A stretch of 32,659 nt of DNA, from NCBI GenBank assembly GCA_964398215.1, contig CAYNNP010000043.1, positions 1 to 32,659 on the forward strand. The letters are read 5' to 3'. This document shows, in pieces, positions 16,346 to 25,209 of this stretch. The stretch's first letter is position 1, and every line of letters starts with the position of its first letter. Both the position numbers and the translations under genes were made by a program. This DNA comes from CAYNNP01 sp964398215. GTDB lineage: Bacteria; Planctomycetota; Planctomycetia; Pirellulales; Pirellulaceae. The notes below the pieces were generated by a model. The model saw nothing but the letters and a program-made list of their open reading frames with translations. It was not told the DNA's origin and ran no database searches.

Positions 16346-17398
16346 CTACTTCGTCAGCTTTTCCGGCTCCGGTGGTCGGATATCATTGAGCAGTCTGTCG
16401 ATCACAGCGTCCGTATTCATTCCTTCGGCTTGCGCTTGGAAATTGGTTGCGATTCGGTGACGTAAAACTGGTTTTGCAATTCGCATGATATCTGCCGGAG
16501 CGATGCTGAATCGGCCATCCATAGCGGCCAGCGCCTTTGCGCCGGTGATCAGGTTTTGCCCTGCCCGTGGACCTGCACCCCAGTCGACTAGTTCGGTAAC
16601 GTAATCGGGAGCCGATTCGTCTTTAGGACGAGTCGCACGCACCAACTGAGCGGCGTAGCGAATCACGAACGGATTGACGGCAACGCTGGAAACCAGTTTT
16701 TGCACATTTAGAATCGCTCGAGACGAAAGGATCTTGTTGACCGACGCTTTTTCGCCACGTGTTGTTGCCGTCAGAATCTTTTCTTCTTCTTCGGCGCTTG
16801 GATATCCAACGCGGATATTAAACATGAACCGATCCAACTGCGCTTCTGGAAGCGGGTAGGTTCCTTCTTGCTCGATCGGGTTTTGCGTCGCGATCGTAAA
16901 AAATGGCCGCGGCAATTCATAGGTCGTGCTGCCAACGGTGACTTGACGCTCCTGCATCGCTTCCAGCAAAGCGGCCTGGGTTTTGGGCGGCGTCCGGTTG
17001 ATTTCGTCAGCCAAGAGAATGTTCGTGAAGATGGGGCCTTCGACAAAACGAAAGCTTCTCTTGCCCGATTCGTCTTCTTCCAAGACCTGCGTTCCGGTAA
17101 TGTCCGAGGGCATCAAGTCGGGCGTGAATTGAATTCGTTTGAACCCAACATCCAATATTTCGGCCAAGGTGCTGACCATCAATGTTTTGGCAAGCCCCGG
17201 AACTCCTTCTAAAAGGCAATGTCCGCGCGTGAAAATTGCGACCAAAAGTTGCTCAATTGTATCCTGCTGGCCTACAATGACTTTGGCCAACTCGTCGCGC
17301 ATTTTTTGTTGAGAATCTGCAAACTGGCGAAGCAAATCACCTAAGTTTGGTTGTTGCGGATTCGAAGCGCTCGGCGGCGGAGAGGGGGTATCGCTCAT
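16346..17398 (-). CDS. MoxR-family AAA+ ATPase
   Basis: A 350-residue AAA+ chaperone-type ATPase. Walker A GVPGLAKT (65-72), Walker B ILLADEIN (127-134), sensor TQNP (171-174) and EAQLDRF (185-191, arginine-finger region) are all intact. The N-terminus is Pro/Ser/Gln-rich and likely flexible. The start codon (17398) is divergent from the next (+) gene. The MoxR role is assembly or metal insertion of vWA-domain partners; the DUF58 gene directly downstream is the obvious partner. Confidence 0.93.
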   Translation of the reverse strand: MSDTPSPPPSASNPQQPNLGDLLRQFADSQQKMRDELAKVIVGQQDTIEQLLVAIFTRGHCLLEGVPGLAKTLMVSTLAEILDVGFKRIQFTPDLMPSDITGTQVLEEDESGKRSFRFVEGPIFTNILLADEINRTPPKTQAALLEAMQERQVTVGSTTYELPRPFFTIATQNPIEQEGTYPLPEAQLDRFMFNIRVGYPSAEEEEKILTATTRGEKASVNKILSSRAILNVQKLVSSVAVNPFVIRYAAQLVRATRPKDESAPDYVTELVDWGAGPRAGQNLITGAKALAAMDGRFSIAPADIMRIAKPVLRHRIATNFQAQAEGMNTDAVIDRLLNDIRPPEPEKLTK

Positions 17399-17549
17399 GG
17401 TTGAACAGGTTCATTCCTTTTCTGGCGAACATGCCTGTGTTTTCAAATTCCGCAAACGGCATCCGTCGCGGCCTCATCAACGTTCCAGGATAACGATCAT
17501 CAACACAATATTGAACCGCCTACGATTTACTCCCGCTCCCAACGGAAAA

Positions 17550-19901
17550 ATGCAGCCATCTCGCAGTTGGCGGCAAGCGGCCTTGCTCGGGCTGTCCATT
17601 TGCGTTTCGTTTTCGCTGTTTGTGGGGCGTGCATGCGCCGAAGTCGATGCGGTATCGGTCCAAAGGTCCATTAATCGCGGGATTGCCTATCTGAAAAAAT
17701 CTCAGAACGATAACGGCGGCTGGGCTGAGTACGGTGGGCAGAGCTGTGGATTGTCTGCCCTTTGCACGCTTGCACTATTGAATGCGGGTGTCAGCCGCGA
17801 TGACCCTGCGATGAAAAAAGCGATTCGGAACTTACGCAAATCGCGACCAGTAAAAACCTATTCAACTGCGTTACAGACTTTGGTGTTGTCTCACTTAGGG
17901 ACCGCAGGGGATTTGCCACTGATCAAACGGAATGTTGATGTTCTGGTCAAGAACCAGAAGGTCACCGTGAACGAAGGCGCCTGGGGTTATGGTAGTGGTA
18001 TGTCTAGCGGTGATGCTTCGAACGCGCAGTTCGCGGTGCTCGCCTTGGGAGCAGCGCAAGACCGCGGTGTTAAAGTTCCGCCCGTGGCCTTCGAGCGTGC
18101 ATTGAAGTATTGGAAGCGAATTCAAAACAAGAGTGGTGGCTGGGGCTACGGTAGCGCCCAATCATCACCGTATGGTAGTATGACGTGTGCCGGTGTTGCT
18201 TCGATTATCATTTCTCGCGGAAGGCTAAGTGGTTTGACCTCCCAAGTCGAAGACGACAAAATCCAGTGTTGCGGTTCCGTTGACGAAGAGGATCCCGTTG
18301 CGGCGGGGTTGGAATGGCTGGGCAAGTCATTCAACTTGGAAGTGAACCCAGGCGGCGGACCTGGCACGTTCTTTTATTACCTCTACGCGCTTGAGCGAGT
18401 TGGGCGTTTGTCGGGCCGCCGATTCATCGGTGAACATGATTGGTATCGCGAGGGCGCGCAGCGGCTATTGGATCTGCAAGACGATTTCGAGGGGTTTTGG
18501 TCGGGCGTTGGCTGGGAGGGTGATGAGAACATTGCAACCTCGTTTGCGCTGTTGTTTCTAAGCAAGGGTAAACGACAAGTTGTGCTGGGGCAGTTGCGCT
18601 ACGGCGAGCAGGCGGCAAAGTCCGCCGACTGGCAGCGGCACCCTGACGCAATGAGGCAGTTGGTGAGGCATGTCGAAAGGGCTTGGGGACGCGATCTGAC
18701 TTGGCAAACCGTTGATTCGCAGAGAGCTCGTGTGGTTGATTTGTTGCAGACGCCGGTGCTGTTGATCAGCGGTCGCGAACGCTTGGTGTTCTCGGATTCT
18801 TTAAAGAAACGATTGAAGCAGTACATTGACCAGGGCGGTACGATTGTTTTTGATGCTGACGGCGGCGATGGCTGCGGTGACGCCAGCGAGTTTCAAAATA
18901 GCGTTGCGGCGTTGTGTAAGGAATGGTTTGAGAATGCAAAGCTAGAGCGACTGCCGCCTTCTCACCCCGTTTGGTTCGCTGAGAGTAAAGTGGACATCAA
19001 TTCGCTGGAAAAAGACGTTTGGGTTTATGGTGTTCAGGCGTGTTGCCGAACATCCGTGTTTTACTTGCCAAAAAGTTTTTCCTGCCGTTGGGAATTGAGC
19101 GATATGCTGTTTCGGCGCAGTGATGAAAACCCGAAGGCCAGAAAGAATATCTCCAATGCCGTTCGTATTGGCCAGAACATCATTGCGTATGCAACCGGCC
19201 GAGAATTGAAAGACAAACTTCAACGTCGAACATTGCTAGGCGGATCGATTTTGGAGGAAACGTCGCGAGGTGCAATTCGCTTAGCAAGTCTAGCGATCGA
19301 CGCTGGCGGCAAAGATGCTAGGCGTGCTCTCCCGAATGCGGCGGCGATCATTGACCGCCGAATGCCGGATTTAAGTCTTAGTATTGACGGCGAGGATGTC
19401 GGATTCGAAACGGAGTCGCTGCGAGAAGTCACGTTGCTTTGGATGCATGGGCGAACGGAGTTTCAGTTCGACCAACAACAGCGATCCGCCGTTGCCGAAT
19501 TCATTAAGAATGGTGGTGTTGTGCTTGGCAGTTCGATTTGTGGCAACGAGGCGTTTACGAAATCGTTTCGCGATGAGATGAAAATCATTCTGCCTGAATC
19601 GCCTCTGCAAATCATGAATTCCGATCACCCGGCGCTCACGTCATCCTACGATGGTTTTGATATTCGCTTGGTATCTATTCGAATGCCAGCGACGACTACC
19701 GATGGCCAGAAGTTTGGTAAGCGGCGCGGTCCGCCGAAGCTAGAATTCGCAACGGTCGATGGCGTCGCGCGTGTTTTCTACTCGCCGCTCGACATAAGCT
19801 GCGCGTTGGAGAGTCCCAATAGCGTCCAGTGCCCCGGCTACGATACCAACGATGCCGCCAAAATTGTTGCGAATCTCATTCTATACAGCGTGCAGCAATA
19901 A
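17550..19901 (+). CDS. Secreted prenyltransferase-repeat protein with DUF4159-like domains
   Basis: A 783-residue exported protein starting at ATG 17550. The frame is open from 17397, but only this start gives a signal peptide (LLGLSICVSFSLFVGRACA). The N-terminal half contains squalene-cyclase/prenyltransferase-type helical repeats: INRGIAYLKKSQNDNGGWAE, LKYWKRIQNKSGGWGYG, and others with Cys pairs. The C-terminal half carries two segments like DUF4159 (FSDSLKKRLKQYIDQGGTIV, then MHGRTEFQFDQQQRSAVAEF), each leading to GG-type turns and a conserved His-Pro (DHPALTS). No prenyl-substrate catalytic Asp-rich motif is obvious, so an alpha/alpha-toroid scaffold is more likely than an enzyme. Its back-to-back position with moxR suggests the modules act together in the envelope. 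Confidence 0.85.
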   Translation: MQPSRSWRQAALLGLSICVSFSLFVGRACAEVDAVSVQRSINRGIAYLKKSQNDNGGWAEYGGQSCGLSALCTLALLNAGVSRDDPAMKKAIRNLRKSRPVKTYSTALQTLVLSHLGTAGDLPLIKRNVDVLVKNQKVTVNEGAWGYGSGMSSGDASNAQFAVLALGAAQDRGVKVPPVAFERALKYWKRIQNKSGGWGYGSAQSSPYGSMTCAGVASIIISRGRLSGLTSQVEDDKIQCCGSVDEEDPVAAGLEWLGKSFNLEVNPGGGPGTFFYYLYALERVGRLSGRRFIGEHDWYREGAQRLLDLQDDFEGFWSGVGWEGDENIATSFALLFLSKGKRQVVLGQLRYGEQAAKSADWQRHPDAMRQLVRHVERAWGRDLTWQTVDSQRARVVDLLQTPVLLISGRERLVFSDSLKKRLKQYIDQGGTIVFDADGGDGCGDASEFQNSVAALCKEWFENAKLERLPPSHPVWFAESKVDINSLEKDVWVYGVQACCRTSVFYLPKSFSCRWELSDMLFRRSDENPKARKNISNAVRIGQNIIAYATGRELKDKLQRRTLLGGSILEETSRGAIRLASLAIDAGGKDARRALPNAAAIIDRRMPDLSLSIDGEDVGFETESLREVTLLWMHGRTEFQFDQQQRSAVAEFIKNGGVVLGSSICGNEAFTKSFRDEMKIILPESPLQIMNSDHPALTSSYDGFDIRLVSIRMPATTTDGQKFGKRRGPPKLEFATVDGVARVFYSPLDISCALESPNSVQCPGYDTNDAAKIVANLILYSVQQ

Positions 19902-19912
19902 CGGCGTTAGCT

Positions 19913-20416
19913 TCATTCCTCGCGCCAACGGATTGCATCTGTCAAATCAGTTTGGTCGATTTCGTCGCTGAGGTTCAACTCGCTAGCGTCCAACTCCGCA
20001 GTGTCTTGTTCGGTAGAGGTGTCTGATGAAGACTTGGGCTTGGGTGTCTTTTTTACAACCGGAGCTGGTTTCACCGGTGCCTGTTTGGATTGGGGCAGGG
20101 GTTTACTTGGATCGACGGCAGTGATCACGACAATGAATGCGACATCACCGATCAGCAACATATCGCTGTGGTTAAGCAACACCCACTTTTTGTGTTCAAT
20201 CTGTTTGTGATTGACCTTCGTAGTGCAGCCAGTCGCGAGTTCCATGATCCCAAAGTGCTTGCCTTTGTGTTGCAGCATGCAATGGCGATCGGCAACCTGC
20301 GAACTATCGGGACGAATCTGGCATTCAGCGTTGCGGCCGACTAAGTAAAACCCCTCTTGGATTTCCGCGACCATCCCAATATTGGGACCACCAGAAACGA
20401 CCAAGCGGACAAACAT
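19913..20416 (-). CDS. FHA-domain protein
   Basis: A 168-residue cytosolic protein, starting at ATG 20416. The FHA fold spans about residues 3-95, with GRNAEC (Gly27-Arg28) and the DRHCML strand (His45). The usual loop Ser is Ala42 here and its neighbour is Asp43, so phosphothreonine binding may be weak. A Pro/Lys-rich linker (KPLPQSKQAPVKPAPVVKKT) and an acidic C-terminus (DASELNLSDEIDQTDLTD) follow. No kinase is adjacent. It ends 11 nt from the convergent prenyltransferase-repeat gene and lies downstream of spoVG. Confidence 0.85.
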   Translation of the reverse strand: MFVRLVVSGGPNIGMVAEIQEGFYLVGRNAECQIRPDSSQVADRHCMLQHKGKHFGIMELATGCTTKVNHKQIEHKKWVLLNHSDMLLIGDVAFIVVITAVDPSKPLPQSKQAPVKPAPVVKKTPKPKSSSDTSTEQDTAELDASELNLSDEIDQTDLTDAIRWREE

Positions 20417-20559
20417 GAGGCGACCAGAATTGAATAGTAAAGAACACGAATCTAGAGCCAACCATACTAGTCAACATGTATCTAAATTCGAATTGCGTTT
20501 ACCCGCCGAGTCCACAAAAATATCGCCGGACACAGAATAAGGCGACTCTGTGTACAAAA

Positions 20560-21117
20560 CTACGCGAAAACACCCGCCCCAAAATCGTCGTCATCGGATT
20601 CGGGTGCTGACGAATCTTTCTCTTTTTCTCGGTCAATGAACTTGGGTTTTGGTGGTTTTTTCGATTCAGCCTGATCGACAAAATTTGCGTCACCAGGATT
20701 CATGTCTTCAAAGCCAAACTCATCATCGTAGCGTGAGCGATAGCCGGGCTGGTTCGATCGATTGATTTCGATATCGAATTCATGGATCACTGCTTTCTGA
20801 ATCTGTTCCCGGCACGCACTGTTGATTGGGTGCGCCACATCGGCATACAGTTTTTGTGGAGAGTCATAGGAATCGGAGTTCGTTTGTTTTGCCCCGCAAT
20901 GATTGCAGTAGCTGGCTCTCAAATGATTTTTGTGGTTACATCGATGGCAATGTCCTGACAGCTTTCGACTTGGCATCGCTACGAACGGCCCGCTGGGTCC
21001 GTCAATGATTTTCAAATCGCGAACTACAAAGCAATCATCAATGGTGACAGAGCAGAACGCGCGCAAGCGATCCTCAGACGACTCCATCAACTTGATGCGT
21101 ATCTCAGTAATCTCCAT
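20560..21117 (-). CDS. spoVG: SpoVG-like protein with inserted zinc ribbon
   Basis: A 185-residue protein starting with MEITEIRIKLMESSEDRLRA, the SpoVG opening. The SpoVG core is split: FVAMPSRK (residues 45-52) should run straight into AHPINSxxREKIQ, but a zinc ribbon with Cys57/Cys60 and Cys71/Cys74 (HCHRCNHKNHLRASYCNHC) and a linker occupy residues 54-94, after which VAHPINSACREQIQKAV resumes. A charged, likely disordered tail (DDDDFGAGVFA) ends the protein. It has a strong AGGGAGGG Shine-Dalgarno (21132-21125), 7 nt away. SpoVG proteins bind nucleic acid and regulate genes in Bacillus and Staphylococcus; the ribbon may add or tune RNA/DNA binding (inference). It sits 49 nt downstream of ispE, as spoVG lies near ispE in Bacillus. 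Confidence 0.9.
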   Translation of the reverse strand: MEITEIRIKLMESSEDRLRAFCSVTIDDCFVVRDLKIIDGPSGPFVAMPSRKLSGHCHRCNHKNHLRASYCNHCGAKQTNSDSYDSPQKLYADVAHPINSACREQIQKAVIHEFDIEINRSNQPGYRSRYDDEFGFEDMNPGDANFVDQAESKKPPKPKFIDREKEKDSSAPESDDDDFGAGVFA

Positions 21118-21166
21118 CCTTCGACCCTCCCTAACCGACCCGTTGCATTCACTGCTTCACGGGTTG

Positions 21167-22153
21167 TCACTGGATAACGACCTGTGAAGGTACAGATGTG
21201 GATCTTACGTTTGCGACAAGCCCACCAGGTTCGAAGCGTGAAATAAGCTTCTTGGCGGCGTGACTCGCTCCGTCAGATGAATCCAAAATTGCAAAACACG
21301 CGGATCCACTTCCAGTTAATTGACACGCTTGCAATCCAGACCGCCACATTGATTTCGTGATTTCACCCACTCGGGGCAGAATTTTTTCTGCTGGTTCACT
21401 AAGGCGATTAAATATTTGGCCGGATATTTCCGCCAAACTACCTGCTTTCAATGCCGCGATTAGCGATGTGACATCTTTTGGATCCTGCGGAATGGTTGAA
21501 CAGGCGTAAACCCTTGCTGTTGAAAGACTTTCGTTTGGATACAAAACGACAAAGTGCAATGGCTGAATCGCAAAACTACCCAGCTTCTCACCTCGGCCAG
21601 TTGCTCGCGCGGCGTAAACGCGCCCCTCTCCTTCGTGCGGGCAGCCAAGAAAAAAGGGAACATCGCTGCCCAATTTTTCCGCGATGTTTTGGATTCGCGA
21701 ATCACTTGGTTTGACGCCGCAAAGACGAGCGGCACACAAAAGAGCCGATGCGGCGTCGCTACTCGCGCCTCCCATCCCTGCGCCTGCTGGAATCCGTTTT
21801 AGTAGCTTGCTGTGAAAACCGAATTGTATTTCAAACTCCTGGCGAAACGATTCCAAGGCCTGAAAAACCAGATTCGATTCGTCGCTTGGGATATCTAACA
21901 AGCTCGATTCCGCGGCAACGCCTAAGCGATTGGCAATGATCTGGCGTGATGGTAACCAGTCGACATCAAGACGAATCGTCGGGTCTGCAATCAATTCCAC
22001 TGACAACTGATCGCACAGATCAATTGGTACCATGACCGTATCAATTTCGTGAAAACCGTCGTCTCGCTTCGACACCAATTCCAAAAATAGATTCAGTTTG
22101 GCAGGCGGGTTGGTCCTGACAACCGAACCAATTGAAAGGCACTGATTCGACAT
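21167..22153 (-). CDS. ispE: 4-diphosphocytidyl-2-C-methyl-D-erythritol kinase
   Basis: A GHMP-family kinase phosphorylating CDP-methylerythritol in the MEP isoprenoid pathway. Motifs: PPAKLNLFLEL (Lys19, catalytic), the ATP-binding loop PAGAGMGGASSDAA (residues 122-135) and LGSDVPFFLG (Asp164, the base). At 328 residues it is slightly longer than the usual 280-310. It starts 28 nt after the methyltransferase stop and precedes spoVG, so methyltransferase-ispE-spoVG-FHA likely form a transcription unit. Confidence 0.95.
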   Translation of the reverse strand: MSNQCLSIGSVVRTNPPAKLNLFLELVSKRDDGFHEIDTVMVPIDLCDQLSVELIADPTIRLDVDWLPSRQIIANRLGVAAESSLLDIPSDESNLVFQALESFRQEFEIQFGFHSKLLKRIPAGAGMGGASSDAASALLCAARLCGVKPSDSRIQNIAEKLGSDVPFFLGCPHEGEGRVYAARATGRGEKLGSFAIQPLHFVVLYPNESLSTARVYACSTIPQDPKDVTSLIAALKAGSLAEISGQIFNRLSEPAEKILPRVGEITKSMWRSGLQACQLTGSGSACFAILDSSDGASHAAKKLISRFEPGGLVANVRSTSVPSQVVIQ

Positions 22154-22181
22154 TCACGCTCCTTCGCGTAAGCGATGGTTT

Positions 22182-23021
22182 CTATTTGATGGCGACGATG
22201 TAACAGATCCAGCTTGGATCGCTACTTGCAATGTCGGCGCGTTCCCAAGTGCCGTCCAGGTCCGAATCGTCTTCGTCCTCGATCTCCCAGTACACATGAC
22301 TTTTGCTAAAGCCAGCTTCGGATAACATCTCGCGAACTTCAGGAATCGTCCAAAATCGCCAGTCGTACTCAAACGCACGTTTGAGTTTACTGCCATCGGG
22401 AAACTTGAACGAGATCGCAAAAGATGCGTCGCTCGTAATTGGGTTGAAGCTTCTTTGTTCCCAGTGATACTTGAAACCTTTCTTGCCTTTCTTGATCGTG
22501 CGTTTGTCGACCAATCCTTCTTCGTAGCATTCACCGCCGCCCATCATGTCCATCACCATGATGCCTTGCTTGTTCAAGTTGGCGTGAGCTGCCTGAAAGT
22601 ACTCGATCACTTCTTGACGTTTTTTAAAGATCCAAAACGAAAAGTTCTGGGCCGCTAAAACATCAACAGCGGGCGGATTCTTTTCACGAACGTCTTGCTC
22701 AATCAGAGTGACTCGCTTCTGCTGCTCTTCGTCCAGTTTCGCAAGATTGTTGTCGCGTCCCCACTGCAGAGTTTCGCTACAGAGATCGACGCCAAGTGCC
22801 GTTCGCGTTTTGTTCGATTTAACCCATTCGCAACAAACCGCAAACGTCCCGCAGAAATCCTCGCGCAAAGTTTTTGGAACGCGACGATAAGCTTCCTTGA
22901 AAGCTTGTTCAAAGAATTCGATTTCGTGATCAGGGGTCTGAACAGATTTTTGGTAAAGAGTAAATTTGCAAGCGGCTTCAGCCATCGTTGGCTTGCTGCG
23001 TTTGTTTTTTTTGGTAGCCAT
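22182..23021 (-). CDS. Class I SAM-dependent methyltransferase
   Basis: A 279-residue cytosolic protein starting at ATG 23021 with a Lys-rich N-terminus (MATKKNKRSKPTMA). The SAM-binding region reads LREDFCGTFAVCCEWVKS (residues 52-69, a Cys-containing variant of motif I), with TALGVDLC as the following acidic strand. Later strands are VDVLAAQNFSFWIF and GIMVMDMMGG. A bulky insertion and a C-terminal beta part (DWRFWTIPEVREMLSEAGF) complete the fold. Substrate unknown. It heads the ispE operon. Confidence 0.85.
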   Translation of the reverse strand: MATKKNKRSKPTMAEAACKFTLYQKSVQTPDHEIEFFEQAFKEAYRRVPKTLREDFCGTFAVCCEWVKSNKTRTALGVDLCSETLQWGRDNNLAKLDEEQQKRVTLIEQDVREKNPPAVDVLAAQNFSFWIFKKRQEVIEYFQAAHANLNKQGIMVMDMMGGGECYEEGLVDKRTIKKGKKGFKYHWEQRSFNPITSDASFAISFKFPDGSKLKRAFEYDWRFWTIPEVREMLSEAGFSKSHVYWEIEDEDDSDLDGTWERADIASSDPSWICYIVAIK

Positions 23022-23265
23022 TGGTTTGTCTATTTCTAGTTGTATTTCATGATGCGAAGTTGATGGCAACCAACACGCTATGCTGGAATGCTGTTGCCCA
23101 AGCGTACTCGGATCGCCGGATGGTTCCGCGCTATCCGATCGCCCGATGGTGCAGTATAGCGAGCACCACGGTTTTCGATTACCCGCCAGCCTGCATGGCT
23201 AAGCCCAGCCTGCGCCCAACGGGATCACAGGTTCCCTTGATCGCCAGCGAATGAGCCAAACGTAT

Positions 23266-24948
23266 CTACTTCTGACGATACAACCAGATGAAGTCGCTTG
23301 TCTCAGTTGGTTTTCGGCTCAGATTCAAAGCCTGAGTTCGCAGGTCATGGTACTTTCGGATCAGCTTTCTGTACTTTTCAGTGGAACGAATCTCATCGCG
23401 TTCTTCTTCCGTCGCTCCCGCGTTTTTCAGCTTGGTTGCTTGATCATAAGCGTCCGATGATTCGGACCTCAGTTTAACGGCACGATCCAGTTCGGCTTGA
23501 GTAGGTTCCTTGTCGGGATCGGTAAACCACTTGGAACGAGCTCCCACCAACAAGTCCAGGTCACCGTCACCATCGTAATCGACTGGTTCGATATGAAACG
23601 ATGAACCGGGGCCTATCGGTCCACCATCTTTCGATTCCACTTGCTTGACTACTTTGGAACTAGCTTTACCGGAAAGTGGTTCGACAAGGGTTTGGATTTC
23701 ATCGAAGGCAGGCTGCTGTTTGTCGCCTGTGTTTTCCAGCAGCACCACGCCACCATGGATTGTTCCAATGACAATGTCAAACAAGCCGTCACCGTTCCAG
23801 TCCACAATTCTTGGAGCCGCGATGCCGCCTTCGATATTGACAGTGTCACCACCAACTTTGATCGGTTGATTCTTGGTCGAAAATCGGCTTTCCTTCGCAT
23901 TGCCTTCGTTCAGCCGAACGAACATCTCGCCCTTCTTGGCGACCAGGTCGACTGCGCCGAGTACCAAATCGGTATCTCCGTCACCGTCCCAGTCAACGGC
24001 AGCGACGGAAGTACAGTGGCCGGTCGTTCCCGATCGATCAGTTTCGTCCCACTCTTCTGTTTCGTGGTTCCAAAACTTGCTGATCAAAACCGCATCGCCG
24101 TTTTTGTCCAACACTTCGGTTGGCTCCTTCCATCCATCATTCGTTCTCTCGATCCACTGAGGCACCCCGCTAAAGCTACCGATCAGAATGTCTTTCTTGC
24201 CATCAGCGTTCATGTCCACAAACTGTGAACTAGCGCCAACGCATCACCAATTGGACGTTCTGATGTCACCGTTGTCATTCCGCAGTGGTTCGCTTTTTAC
24301 CCAGACAGGATCGCCTTGCGGTTTGGTGTTTGTGTTGGTGTAGATGTTGATGCTGCCCATCAGCGATCCTACGAAAAGCTCATCCTTTCCATCACCATCC
24401 AAGTCAAAAACAGCTGGCGACTTGAATCTTGATGAACTCTTTTCCAGAGCCGAAATGCGAACAGGCTCTTCAAATATTCCGCCGGGTGTTTTCTGATTCT
24501 TAATGTGTACGGTCAAGATCTTCTTTTGTGGACGATTGCAAATACTGTCATTGCATGCTTGGAATTCAACGATGACGCCAATTTCTTGGTTCCCGGCAGC
24601 AGCATCTACAACGACAGTGCGGCTGAATGAAAAATTGCCAGCGTAGGCTGTCTTGAACGATGCATCACCAAGTTCCACGCTAAGCGGCCGCTTCCAATCA
24701 CCAGCGACTGTGACGCCATTTGGAAGCTTCAGTTTTACCGATGTAGGAATCTCAGTGCCGTCACCGATATCATCGTAGATGTGCCATCCCTTTTTGATTT
24801 TGAACTCAACCGTTAATGAGTACCGGTTTGTTTGCTCCGGCTGGCGGTCGATCGAGGCAGCGACTTCAACTGTGGCGGCGTGCGCGTTTGCTGCGGAACA
24901 TACCAGCACAGCAGTTGCACATGCGACAAGATACCAGTGTTTATGCAT
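23266..24948 (-). CDS. DsbD-N/FG-GAP secreted selenoprotein candidate, UGA at codon 235
   Basis: Read as one 560-residue frame with TGA (24246-24244) as selenocysteine. A signal peptide (residues 1-24, ending NAHA) is followed by a DsbD-N-like Ig-fold domain (about 26-150) with GWHIYDD and a redox Cys pair, FQACNDSIC (Cys132/Cys137, CX4C). FG-GAP/VCBS repeats then begin (FDLDGDGKDE, 181-190). The next codons are SNW-U-C-VGASSQFVDMNADG: vicinal Sec235-Cys236 at the edge of the second FG-GAP unit, followed by at least three more Ca-binding DxDxDG units (DWDGDGD, DWNGDG, DYDGDGD). A coiled C-terminal tail ends at 23266. The frame is continuous across TGA, the second FG-GAP unit spans the break, and a SECIS-like hairpin lies downstream. 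The alternatives are a nonsense-mutated gene or two genes with restart at GTG 24219; the latter would begin mid-repeat without a signal peptide. Confidence 0.8.
24214..24230 (-). promoter_or_regulatory. Bacterial SECIS-like element for the DsbD-N/FG-GAP gene
   Basis: On the minus strand, GUUCAC (24230-24225) pairs with GUGGAC (24219-24214), giving 6 bp including one G-U. The loop AGUUU (24224-24220) has its G at the second position. That G (24223) is 20 nt from the UGA, in the window known for bacterial SECIS and close to the 21 nt seen in the SelW-like gene. The loop differs from GGUCU, so SelB recognition is inferred. Confidence 0.7.
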
Positions 24949-25209
24949 AGCGATTTGATTGTGTAAGAACAGAAGCGAAGTGAATCGATGCCATACGGTT
25001 CAGGAATTCAGGACCCAGACAAGCCCCAGGATCCTACGCATCTTTTTCGATGCGAATTTCATACTTGATTGGTGGCTTGTCCTAAAAGTCCGATGATTTT
25101 CGCACAGGATAGATCCGTTGACGCCCAGGGTCAACGTTCTTCTGAAATCCCCAATCAGATCAAGACGCAGCCCAGTGGCTAGGACAGGTTACAATGCCTT
25201 GAAAACACC

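Noticed and set aside
23266..24219. Separate gene starting at GTG 24219
   Set aside because: It would start inside a FG-GAP unit, without a signal peptide or ribosome-binding site, and the GTG is part of the hairpin stem.
24244..24246. In-frame TGA as a pseudogene mutation or gene boundary
   Set aside because: The frame stays open for 325 more codons with intact FG-GAP units, the break falls inside a repeat, and a SECIS-like hairpin follows at the right distance.
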